Shown: positions 33,532-42,528 of the stretch, in pieces
Layout of the letters: the number at the start of each line of letters is the position of its first letter
Numbering within the stretch: position 1 is the stretch's first letter
From: Parcubacteria group bacterium GW2011_GWB1_40_14
Lineage (GTDB): Bacteria; Patescibacteriota; Minisyncoccia; Terrybacterales; GWB1-40-14
Assembly (NCBI GenBank): GCA_000996085.1
Contig: LBYG01000008.1
Location: 1-49,050, forward strand
Direction of reading: 5' to 3'
DNA length: 49,050 nt
The notes under the pieces: generated by a model
Told to the model about the DNA's origin: nothing
What the model saw: only the letters and a program-made list of their open reading frames with translations
The model's database searches: none
Program-made: the position numbers and the translations under genes

Positions 33532-33607
33532 GCATCCTGAGCGAAGTCGAAGGATTTCATTATTATTTAACTTTACTACATTAACCAATTTAACTGATTT
33601 TTGCAAT

Positions 33608-33682
33608 CCCGTTAGAAGTAGCCTCGCCAAGGTTCTTTAAGAACTCGGACCCGTTGGGTACAAGCGAGACTTCTACCGGGAT
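33608..33682. repeat. CCCGTTAGAAGT-type palindrome
   Basis: TCCCGTTAGAAGT...GCCTCGC pairs with GCGAG...ACTTCTACCGGGA. Same family as 2908-3040. Confidence 0.6.
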
Positions 33683-33703
33683 GCAACTATTTAATTATTA
33701 AAT

Positions 33704-33730
33704 AAAAAAGTCCTTTATTTAAGGACTTTT
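33704..33730 (-). terminator. Terminator after the gene at 33741-34121
   Basis: AAGTCCTT TATTT AAGGACTT, with TTTTTTA on the minus strand. Confidence 0.75.
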
Positions 33731-33740
33731 AAAAATTTGG

Positions 33741-34121
33741 TTAGCGGGCAGTTAGTCTCCTAAAGGTTTGCAGTATATAAAGCGTCTGATCAGCGTCCTG
33801 TGGCCAGGAAACGTCTGTTTTCGGCAACGCGGGTGGTGTTTCTTCGGCAACCGATACACGCACGGCATTAATAAGCTCATCCAAATACTTGTTCTTGTCG
33901 GCATAAATTACATCCGTCCAACTATCTTTAGATATGATAAGAGAAGGAGTTTCACTGATTTCTATATAAATGAATAATTCGCCCACGGGTGTAGCTAGAC
34001 GGGTAACATAAAACTGAGGAGAAGAATTAAGAGCGCACCAATGCAAAAATCCTCGTTGAGTAAAAAGGGCCAAATTATCGATCACCAGTCTTTTGCTGTC
34101 GTGGCAAACACGGTGTCCCAT
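33741..34121 (-). CDS. Uncharacterised 126-residue protein
   Basis: A soluble protein not recognised as any family. It has beta-strand-like segments (LVIDNLALFTQRGFLHWCAL, FYVTRLATPVGELFIYIEIS, PSLIISKDSWTDVIY) followed by a helix (KYLDELINAVRVSVAEE) and an end tail. AAGGAGG lies 7 nt before the ATG, a strong signal, and it has its own terminator. No operon partner. Confidence 0.7.
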   Translation of the reverse strand: MGHRVCHDSKRLVIDNLALFTQRGFLHWCALNSSPQFYVTRLATPVGELFIYIEISETPSLIISKDSWTDVIYADKNKYLDELINAVRVSVAEETPPALPKTDVSWPQDADQTLYILQTFRRLTAR

Positions 34122-34229
34122 ATCTTCCTCCTTACTGCTTTAAAAGAACTTTTATTAATATACTATTCTGTACACAATATGCTTTCTAAAGTCAACGTGA
34201 TTTTTAAAATTAAAGTTACAGTTATTAAA

Positions 34230-34829
34230 TTATTTAATAAAACTTTTGCGGTGAATTCTTAATAAACCAAATTTTTTAATCGCAGAATAATGAGCCCGCG
34301 TTCCGTATCCTTTATGCCTGTCAAAACCATATTTTGGCCACATTAAAGAATATTTAACCATCAAACGATCTCGGGTCACTTTAGCCATTATTGAGGCCGC
34401 AGATATTATAGGTATCTTCTCATCTCCCTTTATCACTGTTTTTTGATTAAAATTATCCGGTGCGTATAAAGAGCCGTCCAAATATATCATTTCAAATTTA
34501 ATTTGAACGTGTTTTTTATATTTATTCGTTAATCTTTTTATAGCTAAGGCCACAGCTAACCTTGCGGCCACAGCAATACCTCTTTTATCTATAATTTTTT
34601 GATCAACTGAAGCGGTTGCCCACGTAAATGATCCATTTTTTGCAAGGGTTAAATACCATTGTTCGCGTTGTTTCGCGGAAAGACGTTTAGAGTCACGAAT
34701 CCCTTTAAGCAGAGTTTTTTGATGGCCATAAATATTTGCGGGCATGCCAAAAGCAGCAACAGTAATAGGGCCGGCAAGAGGCCCTCTTCCAACCTCGTCA
34801 ATTCCAACGACAAACGACTTGGATTTCAT
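34230..34829 (-). CDS. rnhB: Ribonuclease HII
   Basis: 199 residues. VVGIDEVGRGPLAGP supplies the first Asp-Glu pair, IYLDGS the third acidic residue, and the SAASIMAKVTRD and HKGYGTRAHY blocks are diagnostic of RNase HII. It removes ribonucleotides and RNA primers from DNA-RNA hybrids. The C-terminus ends soon after the conserved GLLRIHRKSF. It faces dnaE across a gap filled by structured element B. Confidence 0.96.
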   Translation of the reverse strand: MKSKSFVVGIDEVGRGPLAGPITVAAFGMPANIYGHQKTLLKGIRDSKRLSAKQREQWYLTLAKNGSFTWATASVDQKIIDKRGIAVAARLAVALAIKRLTNKYKKHVQIKFEMIYLDGSLYAPDNFNQKTVIKGDEKIPIISAASIMAKVTRDRLMVKYSLMWPKYGFDRHKGYGTRAHYSAIKKFGLLRIHRKSFIK

Positions 34830-34860
34830 AAATTTATATTACCACACGCGTAAAAAATCA

Positions 34861-35000
34861 CGCGTTTGTATTTGTGAGCGGATTTTGAGACCGTTTTGGC
34901 ATGGTCTCAGCTCAATATTATGTAAGAGCTGAGCAAAACGGTCGAAACCTCGCAGGCCGTCGCTGGACGGCCGAGAATGAGTGAACAAATTACAAACGCG
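34861..35000 (+). ncRNA. Structured element B (candidate ncRNA; shares architecture with 23885-24064)
   Basis: Outer arms CGCGTTTGTATTTGT / ACAAATTACAAACGCG, a second stem GACCGTTTTG / CAAAACGGTC, a third CTCAGCTC / GAGCTGAG, and a hairpin GGCCGTC GCTG GACGGCC within CTCG...CGAG. Motifs shared with element A: TTTTGAG, GTTTTGGCATGGT, AACCTCG, TCGCTGGA, CGAGAATGAG. It lies upstream of dnaE in the same orientation, so a 5' leader function is possible. Confidence 0.55.
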
Positions 35001-35073
35001 AATTTCTGAACGCTTATCCACCGTTGCTCGCATAAATGCAAAAAGGTATCATGACAATAAGATACGAAAAAAT

Positions 35074-38000
35074 ATGCCTCAAAATAATTTTGTACATCTT
35101 CATACTCATTCTCATTATTCCCTACTGGATGGCTTGGCAAAAATAGATGCTTTGATAAAACGGGCAAAAGAATTAGGAATGAGCGCGCTCGCAATAACGG
35201 ATCATGGCGTTCTATATGGCGCCATTGAATTTTATAAAAAAGCCCGACAAGCCGGAATAAAACCTATAATCGGTGTAGAAATGTATGTTGCAGCACGAAC
35301 GATACAGGATCGCGATCCGAAGATAGACGCAAAAAGATACCACATAATTTTATTGGCAAAAAACGATGTCGGCTATAAAAATCTGATGCGCCTGGTAAGC
35401 AAAGCGCATATCGATGGATTTTATTACAAACCCAGAGTTGATAAAAATATTTTACGTGAGTTCAGTGAAGGCTTGATCGCTCTTTCGGGTTGTTTGGGTG
35501 GAGAAATACCGCGAGCTATACAGGCCGGAAATTTAAAACAGGCTGAAAATCTGATCGTTGAATACAAAGAAATTTTCGGAGAAGGAAATTTTTTTCTGGA
35601 ACTGGGCGCCCATCCAAATATTGAAGAACAACTGAAATTGAACAACGCCTTAAAAGAATTGGCCAGAAAATTTAATGTACCGGTCGTGGGCACACAAGAC
35701 ATACATTACATCAACAAAGACGATAAAGAAGCTCATGAAGTTTTGCTTTCTGTCCAAACCGCATCGCGTTTTGATGATGAAGGCCGCCTCTCTATGCAAC
35801 AGGACGATTTTTCGATGAAATCTCCCGATGAGATGATAGAATTTTTCAAAGATACGCCCGAGGCAATTGAAAATACTTTGAAGATCGCCGATATGGTAAA
35901 TCTTGAAATTCCGCTTTACAAGATACAATTGCCTGAATTTCCTTTACCGGAAAATATTGATGCAAATAATTTTTTAAGAAATCTTTGTTATGAAGGTTTA
36001 ACCAAAAGATACGAAATTAAAGTCAGTTCAACGGGAGCTTTAACTGCTGACACGGAAAAAATAACCCAACTGCCCGCTTCCTTAGAGGAGCTTAAAAAAC
36101 GTCTGGAATACGAATTGTCGGTTATTGAAAAAACAGGATTTGCCTCATATTTTTTGATAGTCCAGGATATAGTTAACTGGGCCAAGAGCCAGAATATAGT
36201 AGTGGGACCGGGCAGAGGAAGTGCGGCCGGCTCTTTGGTGTCTTTCTTATTGAACATAACCAATATCGACCCCTTAAAATTCGGCTTAATGTTTGAACGT
36301 TTTCTTAATCCCGACCGTATTTCAATGCCGGATATCGATCTTGATTTTGCCGATACTCGTAGAGATGAAGTGCTTGTTTATACCGCAGAAAGATATGGAC
36401 GCGACAAAGTAGCACAAATAATAACTTTTGGAACGATGGCTGCCCGAGGCGTTATTCGTGATGCCGGAAGATCTTTAGGATATCCATATGCAACCTGCGA
36501 CCGTCTGGCAAAAATGATACCTTTTGGTATGAGCCTTGAAGAAGCTTTAGCCAACTCCAAAGAACTTTCAGAAGACTACGAAAGCAATTCCGATACCCAA
36601 AGATTACTTGATTCAGCAAAAAAATTGGAAGGTGTTGCGCGTCACGCCTCAACGCATGCCTGCGGTGTGGTTATAACTCCTGACCCTCTTCCAAACCATA
36701 TCCCCCTCCAACGCTCATCCCAAGACGACGGCTCAATAATCACACAATACGAAATGCATGCGATTGAAGACTTGGGCCTTTTGAAAATGGATTTTCTTGG
36801 GCTCAGCAATCTATCCATCATTGAAGATACCGTAAACAGAATAAAAAACGCCCGAGGCGAAACTATAGACATAGAAAATTTACCGTTGGACGATCCTAAA
36901 GTTTTTGAACTGCTCGCCCGCGGAGACACTACGGGAGTTTTCCAATTGGAATCAGGCGGCATGAAAAGATACCTCAAAGAACTTAAGCCATCTATATTTG
37001 AAGATATTATCGCCATGGTTTCACTTTACCGTCCCGGTCCGATGGAACTTATACCAGAATATATCGCCCGCAAACACGGCCGAAAGCCCGTCACTTACAT
37101 GCACGAAAAACTCGTGCCCATTCTTGAAAAAACATACGGTGTTGCGATATATCAGGAACAGGTAATGGAAATTGCTCGTTCTTTGGCAGGATTCACCTTA
37201 TCTGAAGCCGACACCCTAAGAAAAGCTGTAGGCAAAAAAATTAAAAGTCTTCTTGATGAACAAAGAGAAAAACTTATCAACGGCATGTTGCGCCAGGGCC
37301 TTCCCGGTCATACCGCTCAGGCAATTTGGGAATGGATAGAACCCTTTGCCCGATATGGGTTTAATCGCTCGCATGCTACGGGTTATGCGCAAATTGCGTA
37401 TCAAACAGCTTACCTCAAAGCATATTTCCCGCACGAATTCATGGCCGCGCTTTTTACGGCAGAAGAAAAAAATATGGAAAGAATAGCGGTGCTCGTTGGA
37501 GAATGCCGCCTGAAAGGAATAAAAATACTTCCTCCAAATATAAATATAAGCGGCACAACTTTCACGGTGGAGTATGGAGACTTAGACGGTTCAATTCTGG
37601 CGTTAGCCATACGCTTTGGCTTGAGCGCGATAAAAAATGTAGGCGAAAATGTTGTTGAATATATTATCCAAGAGAGAGATAAAAGCAGACCGTTCACGTC
37701 TATAGAAAATTTTACAGAAAGATTATCCTCCCGTTATCTCAATAAAAAATCTTTGGAAAGCATGATACGCTCAGGCGCCTTAGACAATCTGGACGAACGC
37801 GCAAAATTACTGGCAAATACTGAAGAGATCCTGGCGTGGTCTCACAATATAGAAACCAACAAAAAATTTGGACAGGAATCTCTTTTTGCCGGAACTTCTT
37901 TACTGCCGGCACTTAAACTTAAAGATTCTGCTCCCGCAACAAAGGATATTCGCCTGCGTTGGGAAAAAGAATTATTAGGGCTTTGGATCTCCGACCATCC

Positions 38001-38334
38001 TCTAAGCGACTACAGCAAAGCGTTGGCAAAAATATCTTTACCAATAAAAAATATCGCCTCTTTTGGTACGGGCAAACGCATAAAAGTAGGCGGAATAATA
38101 AGTAAAATACAAAAAATTGTCACGAAAAAGGGCGACCCTATGATATTTGTAAATTTGGAAGATGAAACGCATAATATAGAAGTAGTTGTTTTTCCAAGCA
38201 CTCTTGAGCAATATGGCGTTGTCTTTCACGAAAATGCTATAGTAGCTATTGAGGGAAAACTTAATGAACGGGATGGAGAATTGAAGCTTATATGTGATAG
38301 AGCGGAAGAATTGCTGCCAGAGAACACGACCTAA
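35074..38334 (+). CDS. dnaE: DNA polymerase III alpha subunit DnaE
   Basis: 1086 residues from ATG 35074 (MPQNNFVHLHTHSHYSLLDG). A further 31 codons upstream are open but encode element B and are rejected. The PHP domain comes first (FVHLHTHSHYSLLDG, AITDHG). The palm contains GPGRGSAAGSLV and the catalytic acids in PDIDLDFAD. HACGVVI, LYRPGPMELIPEYIARKHG and RYGFNRSHATGYAQIAYQTAY follow. Near the C-terminus is a helix-hairpin-helix region and an OB fold (GGIISKIQKIVTKKGDPMIF). It is the main replicative polymerase; no proofreading exonuclease is visible, so epsilon or PHP activity must proofread. Confidence 0.98.
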   Translation: MPQNNFVHLHTHSHYSLLDGLAKIDALIKRAKELGMSALAITDHGVLYGAIEFYKKARQAGIKPIIGVEMYVAARTIQDRDPKIDAKRYHIILLAKNDVGYKNLMRLVSKAHIDGFYYKPRVDKNILREFSEGLIALSGCLGGEIPRAIQAGNLKQAENLIVEYKEIFGEGNFFLELGAHPNIEEQLKLNNALKELARKFNVPVVGTQDIHYINKDDKEAHEVLLSVQTASRFDDEGRLSMQQDDFSMKSPDEMIEFFKDTPEAIENTLKIADMVNLEIPLYKIQLPEFPLPENIDANNFLRNLCYEGLTKRYEIKVSSTGALTADTEKITQLPASLEELKKRLEYELSVIEKTGFASYFLIVQDIVNWAKSQNIVVGPGRGSAAGSLVSFLLNITNIDPLKFGLMFERFLNPDRISMPDIDLDFADTRRDEVLVYTAERYGRDKVAQIITFGTMAARGVIRDAGRSLGYPYATCDRLAKMIPFGMSLEEALANSKELSEDYESNSDTQRLLDSAKKLEGVARHASTHACGVVITPDPLPNHIPLQRSSQDDGSIITQYEMHAIEDLGLLKMDFLGLSNLSIIEDTVNRIKNARGETIDIENLPLDDPKVFELLARGDTTGVFQLESGGMKRYLKELKPSIFEDIIAMVSLYRPGPMELIPEYIARKHGRKPVTYMHEKLVPILEKTYGVAIYQEQVMEIARSLAGFTLSEADTLRKAVGKKIKSLLDEQREKLINGMLRQGLPGHTAQAIWEWIEPFARYGFNRSHATGYAQIAYQTAYLKAYFPHEFMAALFTAEEKNMERIAVLVGECRLKGIKILPPNINISGTTFTVEYGDLDGSILALAIRFGLSAIKNVGENVVEYIIQERDKSRPFTSIENFTERLSSRYLNKKSLESMIRSGALDNLDERAKLLANTEEILAWSHNIETNKKFGQESLFAGTSLLPALKLKDSAPATKDIRLRWEKELLGLWISDHPLSDYSKALAKISLPIKNIASFGTGKRIKVGGIISKIQKIVTKKGDPMIFVNLEDETHNIEVVVFPSTLEQYGVVFHENAIVAIEGKLNERDGELKLICDRAEELLPENTT

Positions 38335-38342
38335 GAAACAAT

Positions 38343-38433
38343 CACCAAGATACAAAAGACAGACAAGCTCCAATAATCAATTTTCAAAATTTCAAACCCG
38401 CTTTGGTTATTGTGTCTTGTTTCTTGTATCTTA
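38343..38433. repeat. AT-rich palindrome, same family as the 16S insert
   Basis: CACCAAGATACAAAAGACAG and TGTCTTGTTTCTTGTATCTT form the arms, with TTTGGTTATTG near the middle. It matches the 16S insert in arm sequence and centre. Confidence 0.75.
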
Positions 38434-38465
38434 AATTTATAATCTAATCTCAATATAAATAACGT

Positions 38466-40226
38466 ATGCCCCGAGCTAAAAAAACAGAAAAGCATAACGA
38501 TATTGATATAATGCGCCATTCAACAGCGCATATTTTGGCTCACGCGGCTAAAAATATATGGCCGGGTACAAAATTGGGCATCGGACCGGTCATTGAAAAC
38601 GGCTTTTATTACGATATTGAAACCAAGTCCCCGGTCACCGATAATAATCTCCCCAAACTTGAGGAAGAAATGCGGCGTATAATCAAACAAAACCTTTCGT
38701 TCAAAAAATCCTGGATGACAACCAAAGAAGCAATAAAATTTTTCCAGAAAAAAAATGAAACTTATAAAGTGGACCTAATAAAAGATCTGGCAAAGCAAAA
38801 AGAAAAGAAGGTCAGTCTTTATTCGACCGGCAAAGATTTTGTTGATCTATGCACGGGCCCACACGTTGAGAACACAAAAAATGTCCCAATTGATGGATTT
38901 TCTTTAACACAAGTTACCCGTGCTTACTGGAGAGGCGACGAAAAAAATGCTCAACTGACAAGAATTTACGGTTTAGCATTTAAAACAAGGAAAGAACTGC
39001 AAGCCCATCTGGAATTAATGAAAGAAATGGAAAAAAGAGATCACAGAAAAATAGGAACGGCTTTGGATCTTTTTTCTTTCCACGATGTTGCTCCCGGAGC
39101 GGCATTTTGGCATCCCAGGGGCATGATCGTAGTTAAGGAACTTGAGAAATACTGGCGGGCGATACATGATAATGCGGGCTACCAGGAAATATCTACACCT
39201 ATCATGGTAAAAACAAAAGTTTTTGAAAAGTCAGGGCACTGGAAATACTACAAGGAAAACATATTCTACTTTGATGTAGAAAATGAAGTTTTTGCCTTAA
39301 AACCAATGAACTGCCCGGAATCAACTTATGTATATAACTCAAATATCCGCTCGTTCCGGGACCTTCCTTTACGGCTTTCAGAAATAGGTCGCCTACATCG
39401 AAACGAATTGTCCGGAACATTGGGCGGTCTTTTCCGCGTAAGACAGCTCACTATGGATGACGACCACACCTTTCTTCGCGAAGACCAGGTACAGGAAGAA
39501 ATTGAAAAAATAATCGCTCTAGTTGAAAAATTCTATTCGCTGTTTAATCTTACTCCTCGATTCTTTTTATCCACAAAACCAGATAAGGCACAAGGTACGC
39601 CCAAACAATGGAAAAACGCTGAACTTGCCCTAGCCGCAGCATTAAAATCTCAAAAACGTCACTTTGAAATCAAAGCCAAAGACGGCGCTTTCTACGGGCC
39701 CAAGATAGATATCCATATTTCGGATGCATTAGGACGGGATTGGCAGCTTGCAACCATACAACTTGACCTCGTGATGCTCCCGGAACAATTTGACCTTCAC
39801 TATATAGATGCAAAAGGAAAAAAAGTGCGCCCGATGGTGATACACCGGGCTATATTTGGTTCATTTGAAAGATTTATCGGCGTATTACTTGAACATACCG
39901 CCGGAAATCTTCCGGTCTGGTTGTCTCCAAATCAGGTACGCATACTTCCTGTAGCTGAGAGACATGCATCATACGGCTCAAGCATAATCAAAATGCTCCG
40001 GGAAAAAGGTTTAAGGGCTGATATGGCCGAACCCAACCAGACTCTCGGCAAAAATATACGCGAAGCGGAAATTACTAAAACTCCTTTCTTGCTAATAATT
40101 GGAGACCGTGAAGTAACCAGTAAAATGGTAAGCGTGCGAGAACGCGGCAAAGGAGACAAGGGCGCAATGACACCGGAAGAATTCATAGAAATGATAAAAA
40201 ACGCGATACCGCAAGAGCTTCGCTAG
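38466..40226 (+). CDS. thrS: Threonyl-tRNA synthetase lacking the TGS domain
   Basis: 586 residues. It starts close to the editing domain (MRHSTAHILAHAAKNIWPG; LCTGPHV) without the ~60-residue N-terminal TGS domain of the ~640-residue E. coli enzyme. The catalytic core shows MNCPES (zinc Cys), RLHRNELSG (motif 2), TMDDDHTF (zinc His) and VIHRAIFGS (zinc His). The anticodon-binding domain (VRILPVAERHASYGSSI, LGKNIREAEITKTPFLLIIGDREV) ends the protein. It charges tRNA-Thr. TGS loss is seen in reduced genomes. Its terminator contains a CCTGAGCGAAGTC-type repeat. Confidence 0.97.
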   Translation: MPRAKKTEKHNDIDIMRHSTAHILAHAAKNIWPGTKLGIGPVIENGFYYDIETKSPVTDNNLPKLEEEMRRIIKQNLSFKKSWMTTKEAIKFFQKKNETYKVDLIKDLAKQKEKKVSLYSTGKDFVDLCTGPHVENTKNVPIDGFSLTQVTRAYWRGDEKNAQLTRIYGLAFKTRKELQAHLELMKEMEKRDHRKIGTALDLFSFHDVAPGAAFWHPRGMIVVKELEKYWRAIHDNAGYQEISTPIMVKTKVFEKSGHWKYYKENIFYFDVENEVFALKPMNCPESTYVYNSNIRSFRDLPLRLSEIGRLHRNELSGTLGGLFRVRQLTMDDDHTFLREDQVQEEIEKIIALVEKFYSLFNLTPRFFLSTKPDKAQGTPKQWKNAELALAAALKSQKRHFEIKAKDGAFYGPKIDIHISDALGRDWQLATIQLDLVMLPEQFDLHYIDAKGKKVRPMVIHRAIFGSFERFIGVLLEHTAGNLPVWLSPNQVRILPVAERHASYGSSIIKMLREKGLRADMAEPNQTLGKNIREAEITKTPFLLIIGDREVTSKMVSVRERGKGDKGAMTPEEFIEMIKNAIPQELR

Positions 40227-40258
40227 CGTATAGCGGTTAGCGTACAGCGTTTAGACTA

Positions 40259-40299
40259 AAAAACTCCGTCCTGAGCGAAGTCAAAGGGCGGAGTTTTTG
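40259..40299. terminator. Terminator between thrS and the gene at 40319
   Basis: AAACTCCG pairs with CGGAGTTT, loop containing TCCTGAGCGAAGTC repeat, then TTTTTGT. Confidence 0.75.
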
Positions 40300-40318
40300 T
40301 TCACAAATTATCTATAAT

Positions 40319-40843
40319 TTATCCAAGCAAATTACCTAAAATTTCTTTTACCCTTCCCTTATTCGCTTTAGCTTGCCGCTCTTCTGTTTCTCTTCTCTGT
40401 TGTTCTTCAACTTCTGTTCTTGCTTTATTTAAAAGATAATCGCCCTGCAACTCCGCGGCTGGTAAGTATTTTTCAAAAAGTTTTTCGGCATCTTTTCCTT
40501 CAACAGAAAGATCATCAACCGTACCTTCAAACCATACAGAATAATTCTTACCGCCACTATGCATCTCTCTTATCGCAATACGATGCCCGTCTATTGTTCC
40601 TTCAATAACATTTCTTTCATGACCACTAGTATGTGTAGTAAGTCTCACGTCAACGTTAGCTAAAGATTCTTGCGTCAGACCTTTTTTCTCTGCCCTCTTT
40701 AAAGCTTGTTCTCTATATTGTGCCGCCAACTTCTGTTCAGGAGTTTCTGGTTCCTGTGGTGGTTGCTGTTCAGATGTTTGTAATTGTTCAGGCTTTAAAC
40801 CCATCTCTTCAGGCGATGGACCGCCTTTTTCTGGATTTGGCAT
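40319..40843 (-). CDS. Uncharacterised 174-residue protein, charged ends and a small core
   Basis: Family not recognised. The N-terminal ~40 residues are Pro/Glu/Gln-rich and probably disordered. The core (ANVDVRLTTHTSGHERNVIEG, GHRIAIREMHSGGKNYSVWFEG) is beta-rich. A Glu/Arg/Lys-rich helix forms the C-terminus (NKARTEVEEQQRRETEERQA). The region just upstream holds the structured element at 40869-40974. Confidence 0.7.
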   Translation of the reverse strand: MPNPEKGGPSPEEMGLKPEQLQTSEQQPPQEPETPEQKLAAQYREQALKRAEKKGLTQESLANVDVRLTTHTSGHERNVIEGTIDGHRIAIREMHSGGKNYSVWFEGTVDDLSVEGKDAEKLFEKYLPAAELQGDYLLNKARTEVEEQQRRETEERQAKANKGRVKEILGNLLG

Positions 40844-40868
40844 AAATTTATAATTTAATTCTTTAAAA

Positions 40869-40974
40869 AAGTTGGCGTAAGACTGTGAGCGTCATTAAGG
40901 CTTTGAACCTCTTGCCGGAACGGCTTTCGGTGTGGAGAGATCCCTTGCAGACGCGAACGGTCTTGCGCCAACTT
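40869..40974. ncRNA. Candidate structured element, GTTGGC-framed
   Basis: Arms AAGTTGGCG(T)AAGAC / GTCTTGCGCCAACTT and GCGTC / GACGC enclose CTTGCCGGAACGGC and a GGAGAG/CTCT-like stem. No ORF. It shares arms and a TTGCCGGAA core with 16415-16580. The strand is not determined. Confidence 0.4.
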
Positions 40975-41019
40975 ATCTTAAGCATACCGCCCCTCCCTAA
41001 AAGGTCAATCCACTTATAA

Positions 41020-41138
41020 ATCCAAACGCTAAATCTCAAATATCAAATAAAATCTAAATATCAAAATTCCAAAATGCGTTTAATATTCTAGACTTTTAAA
41101 CTTGATTTGATCTTTGGATTTTGTTATTTGGATTTAAG
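41020..41138. repeat. AT-rich palindrome before miaA
   Basis: AAATCCAAACGCTAAATCTC... and ...TTTGGATTTTGTTATTTGGATTT pair. Same loose family as 32110-32232. Confidence 0.65.
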
Positions 41139-41169
41139 TAGCGTTAAATGCTGCTATAATATCAAAATT

Positions 41170-42204
41170 ATGGACAAATCTGTCGACACGCGAAAATCGA
41201 AAATAATTGTAATTGTAGGCCCTACCGCTTCCGGCAAAACTGCTCTTGCAATCCGTCTCGCTAAAAAATTCAAAGGCGAGATTATTTCTGCAGATTCAAG
41301 ACAAGTTTATCGCGGTATGGATATTGGAACAGACAAACCCTTCGACTCCTTCGATTTCGCTCAGGACAGGCCGGCTCAGGGTAAACCCAAAAAAATAGGA
41401 AATGCCATCATAATTCGTGGAATATCCCACCACTTAATTGATGTTGTAGAGCCAAATGATAGTTTCACTTTAGGACACTGGCTTGAACTTGCCAAAAAAG
41501 CAATTACAGAAATTGAACAGAGAAATCACATACCAATAATTGCCGGCGGAACGGGACTTTATATATCGGCGTTGCTTTATGGATTTGAAATTCCTGTCGT
41601 TCCGCCAAATCCGAAACTTCGCAAAAAACTTGAAGCAGAAATAAAAAAATACGGCACCAAACGCCTGGCCAAAAAAATACTCCAAAAAGACCCCCAAGCC
41701 GCAGTTTTCCTGGATACAAAAAACCCGCGCAGGCTGATACGCGCCTGGGAAGTAATGGAGGCTACAGGCAAAAAATTTTCTCAAATCAGAAAAAGATCCG
41801 CGCAACCAAAATACAACACGCTTATTGTGGGTCTTACTTTACCCAAAAATGATATTGAACGAAAAATAGCTCTGCGACTTAAAAAGCAGTTTAAAAAAGG
41901 ATTAAAAAAGGAGGTACTTACTTTGTCAAAAAAATATGGTTGGAACGTGTCTTCAATGAACACTTTGGGTTATTCTCAATGGAAAAACCATTCGCATAAC
42001 AACTCATTAAATGATAAAAACGTTTTCGGGACAATTCTTAAAGACACAATACGATATAGCAAACGGCAGATAACTTGGTTCAAGAAAATGAACGATATTA
42101 TATGGCTAGATGCTAAAAACAAAAAACCCCGCACCCGAGTAAACTCGGTGCGGGGCAGACGCCTGGAAAACCAGGCCGCCAAATATATTCGTAAATTTTT
42201 ATAA
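41170..42204 (+). CDS. miaA: tRNA dimethylallyltransferase MiaA
   Basis: 344 residues from ATG 41170. P-loop GPTASGKT (17-24), SADSRQVYRGMDIGTDKP, HHLIDVVEP, PIIAGGTGLYISALLYG and the C-terminal RQITWFKK are typical. It adds the dimethylallyl group to A37 of tRNAs reading UNN codons. Residues 58-74 (FDSFDFAQDRPAQGKPK) are an in-frame copy of the interspersed TTCGAC...CTCAGGAC repeat. The last ~25 residues (after WLDAKNKK) are encoded across a CCCCGCACC / GGTGCGGGG hairpin, so the natural end has probably been extended by repeat sequence as well. Confidence 0.95.
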   Translation: MDKSVDTRKSKIIVIVGPTASGKTALAIRLAKKFKGEIISADSRQVYRGMDIGTDKPFDSFDFAQDRPAQGKPKKIGNAIIIRGISHHLIDVVEPNDSFTLGHWLELAKKAITEIEQRNHIPIIAGGTGLYISALLYGFEIPVVPPNPKLRKKLEAEIKKYGTKRLAKKILQKDPQAAVFLDTKNPRRLIRAWEVMEATGKKFSQIRKRSAQPKYNTLIVGLTLPKNDIERKIALRLKKQFKKGLKKEVLTLSKKYGWNVSSMNTLGYSQWKNHSHNNSLNDKNVFGTILKDTIRYSKRQITWFKKMNDIIWLDAKNKKPRTRVNSVRGRRLENQAAKYIRKFL

Positions 42205-42244
42205 CGAAAAACTCTAAATAACAGATTATTTAGAAATTTATTTT

Positions 42245-42340
42245 TTATTCGTTCTTTTTGCCTCCCCCGCCTGTAAATAAATCAATAAGCATTATGAAAG
42301 GCATAAAGATGATCATGATAATGTCTTCTATAATTTTCAT
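42245..42340 (-). CDS. Possible 31-residue membrane micro-protein
   Basis: It begins MKIIEDIIMIIFMPFIMLID, a single hydrophobic helix, and ends in GGGGKKNE. Its ATG abuts the repeat element at 42341-42478, as for the gene at 30923-31282. There is no Shine-Dalgarno. The composition is plausible for a membrane micro-protein, but no homology is known to me. Confidence 0.4.
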   Translation of the reverse strand: MKIIEDIIMIIFMPFIMLIDLFTGGGGKKNE

Positions 42341-42478
42341 ACCAGGTAGTAGAAATTAGACTATTCTATAAATAAATTAGCTGATTTCTAGTTAAAATTG
42401 ATTATTAAAATTTTATTAACTTAACCAGGTATTTTTGTTCCGCTTTGCGGAACGGTCTAATTTTCACTACCTAGCATA
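42341..42478. repeat. Long ACCAGGTAGT element, copy 2
   Basis: About 138 bp, the same arms and inner TTCCGCTTTGCGGAA hairpin as 31283-31420, with scattered substitutions. CAT on the left, AT on the right. Confidence 0.85.
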
Positions 42479-42528
42479 ACATAGTCATTATACCATTTTA
42501 AAAAATACTGTCAACTCTATTATCCTCC

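Noticed and set aside
33490-33630. 47-residue N-terminal extension of bL32
   Set aside because: It translates a hairpin and a TTCGAC-type repeat; bL32 starts at MPVPKQRHTSG.
34981-35073. Upstream extension of dnaE
   Set aside because: It encodes structured element B, and the family starts at MPQNNFVHLHTHSHYSLLDG.
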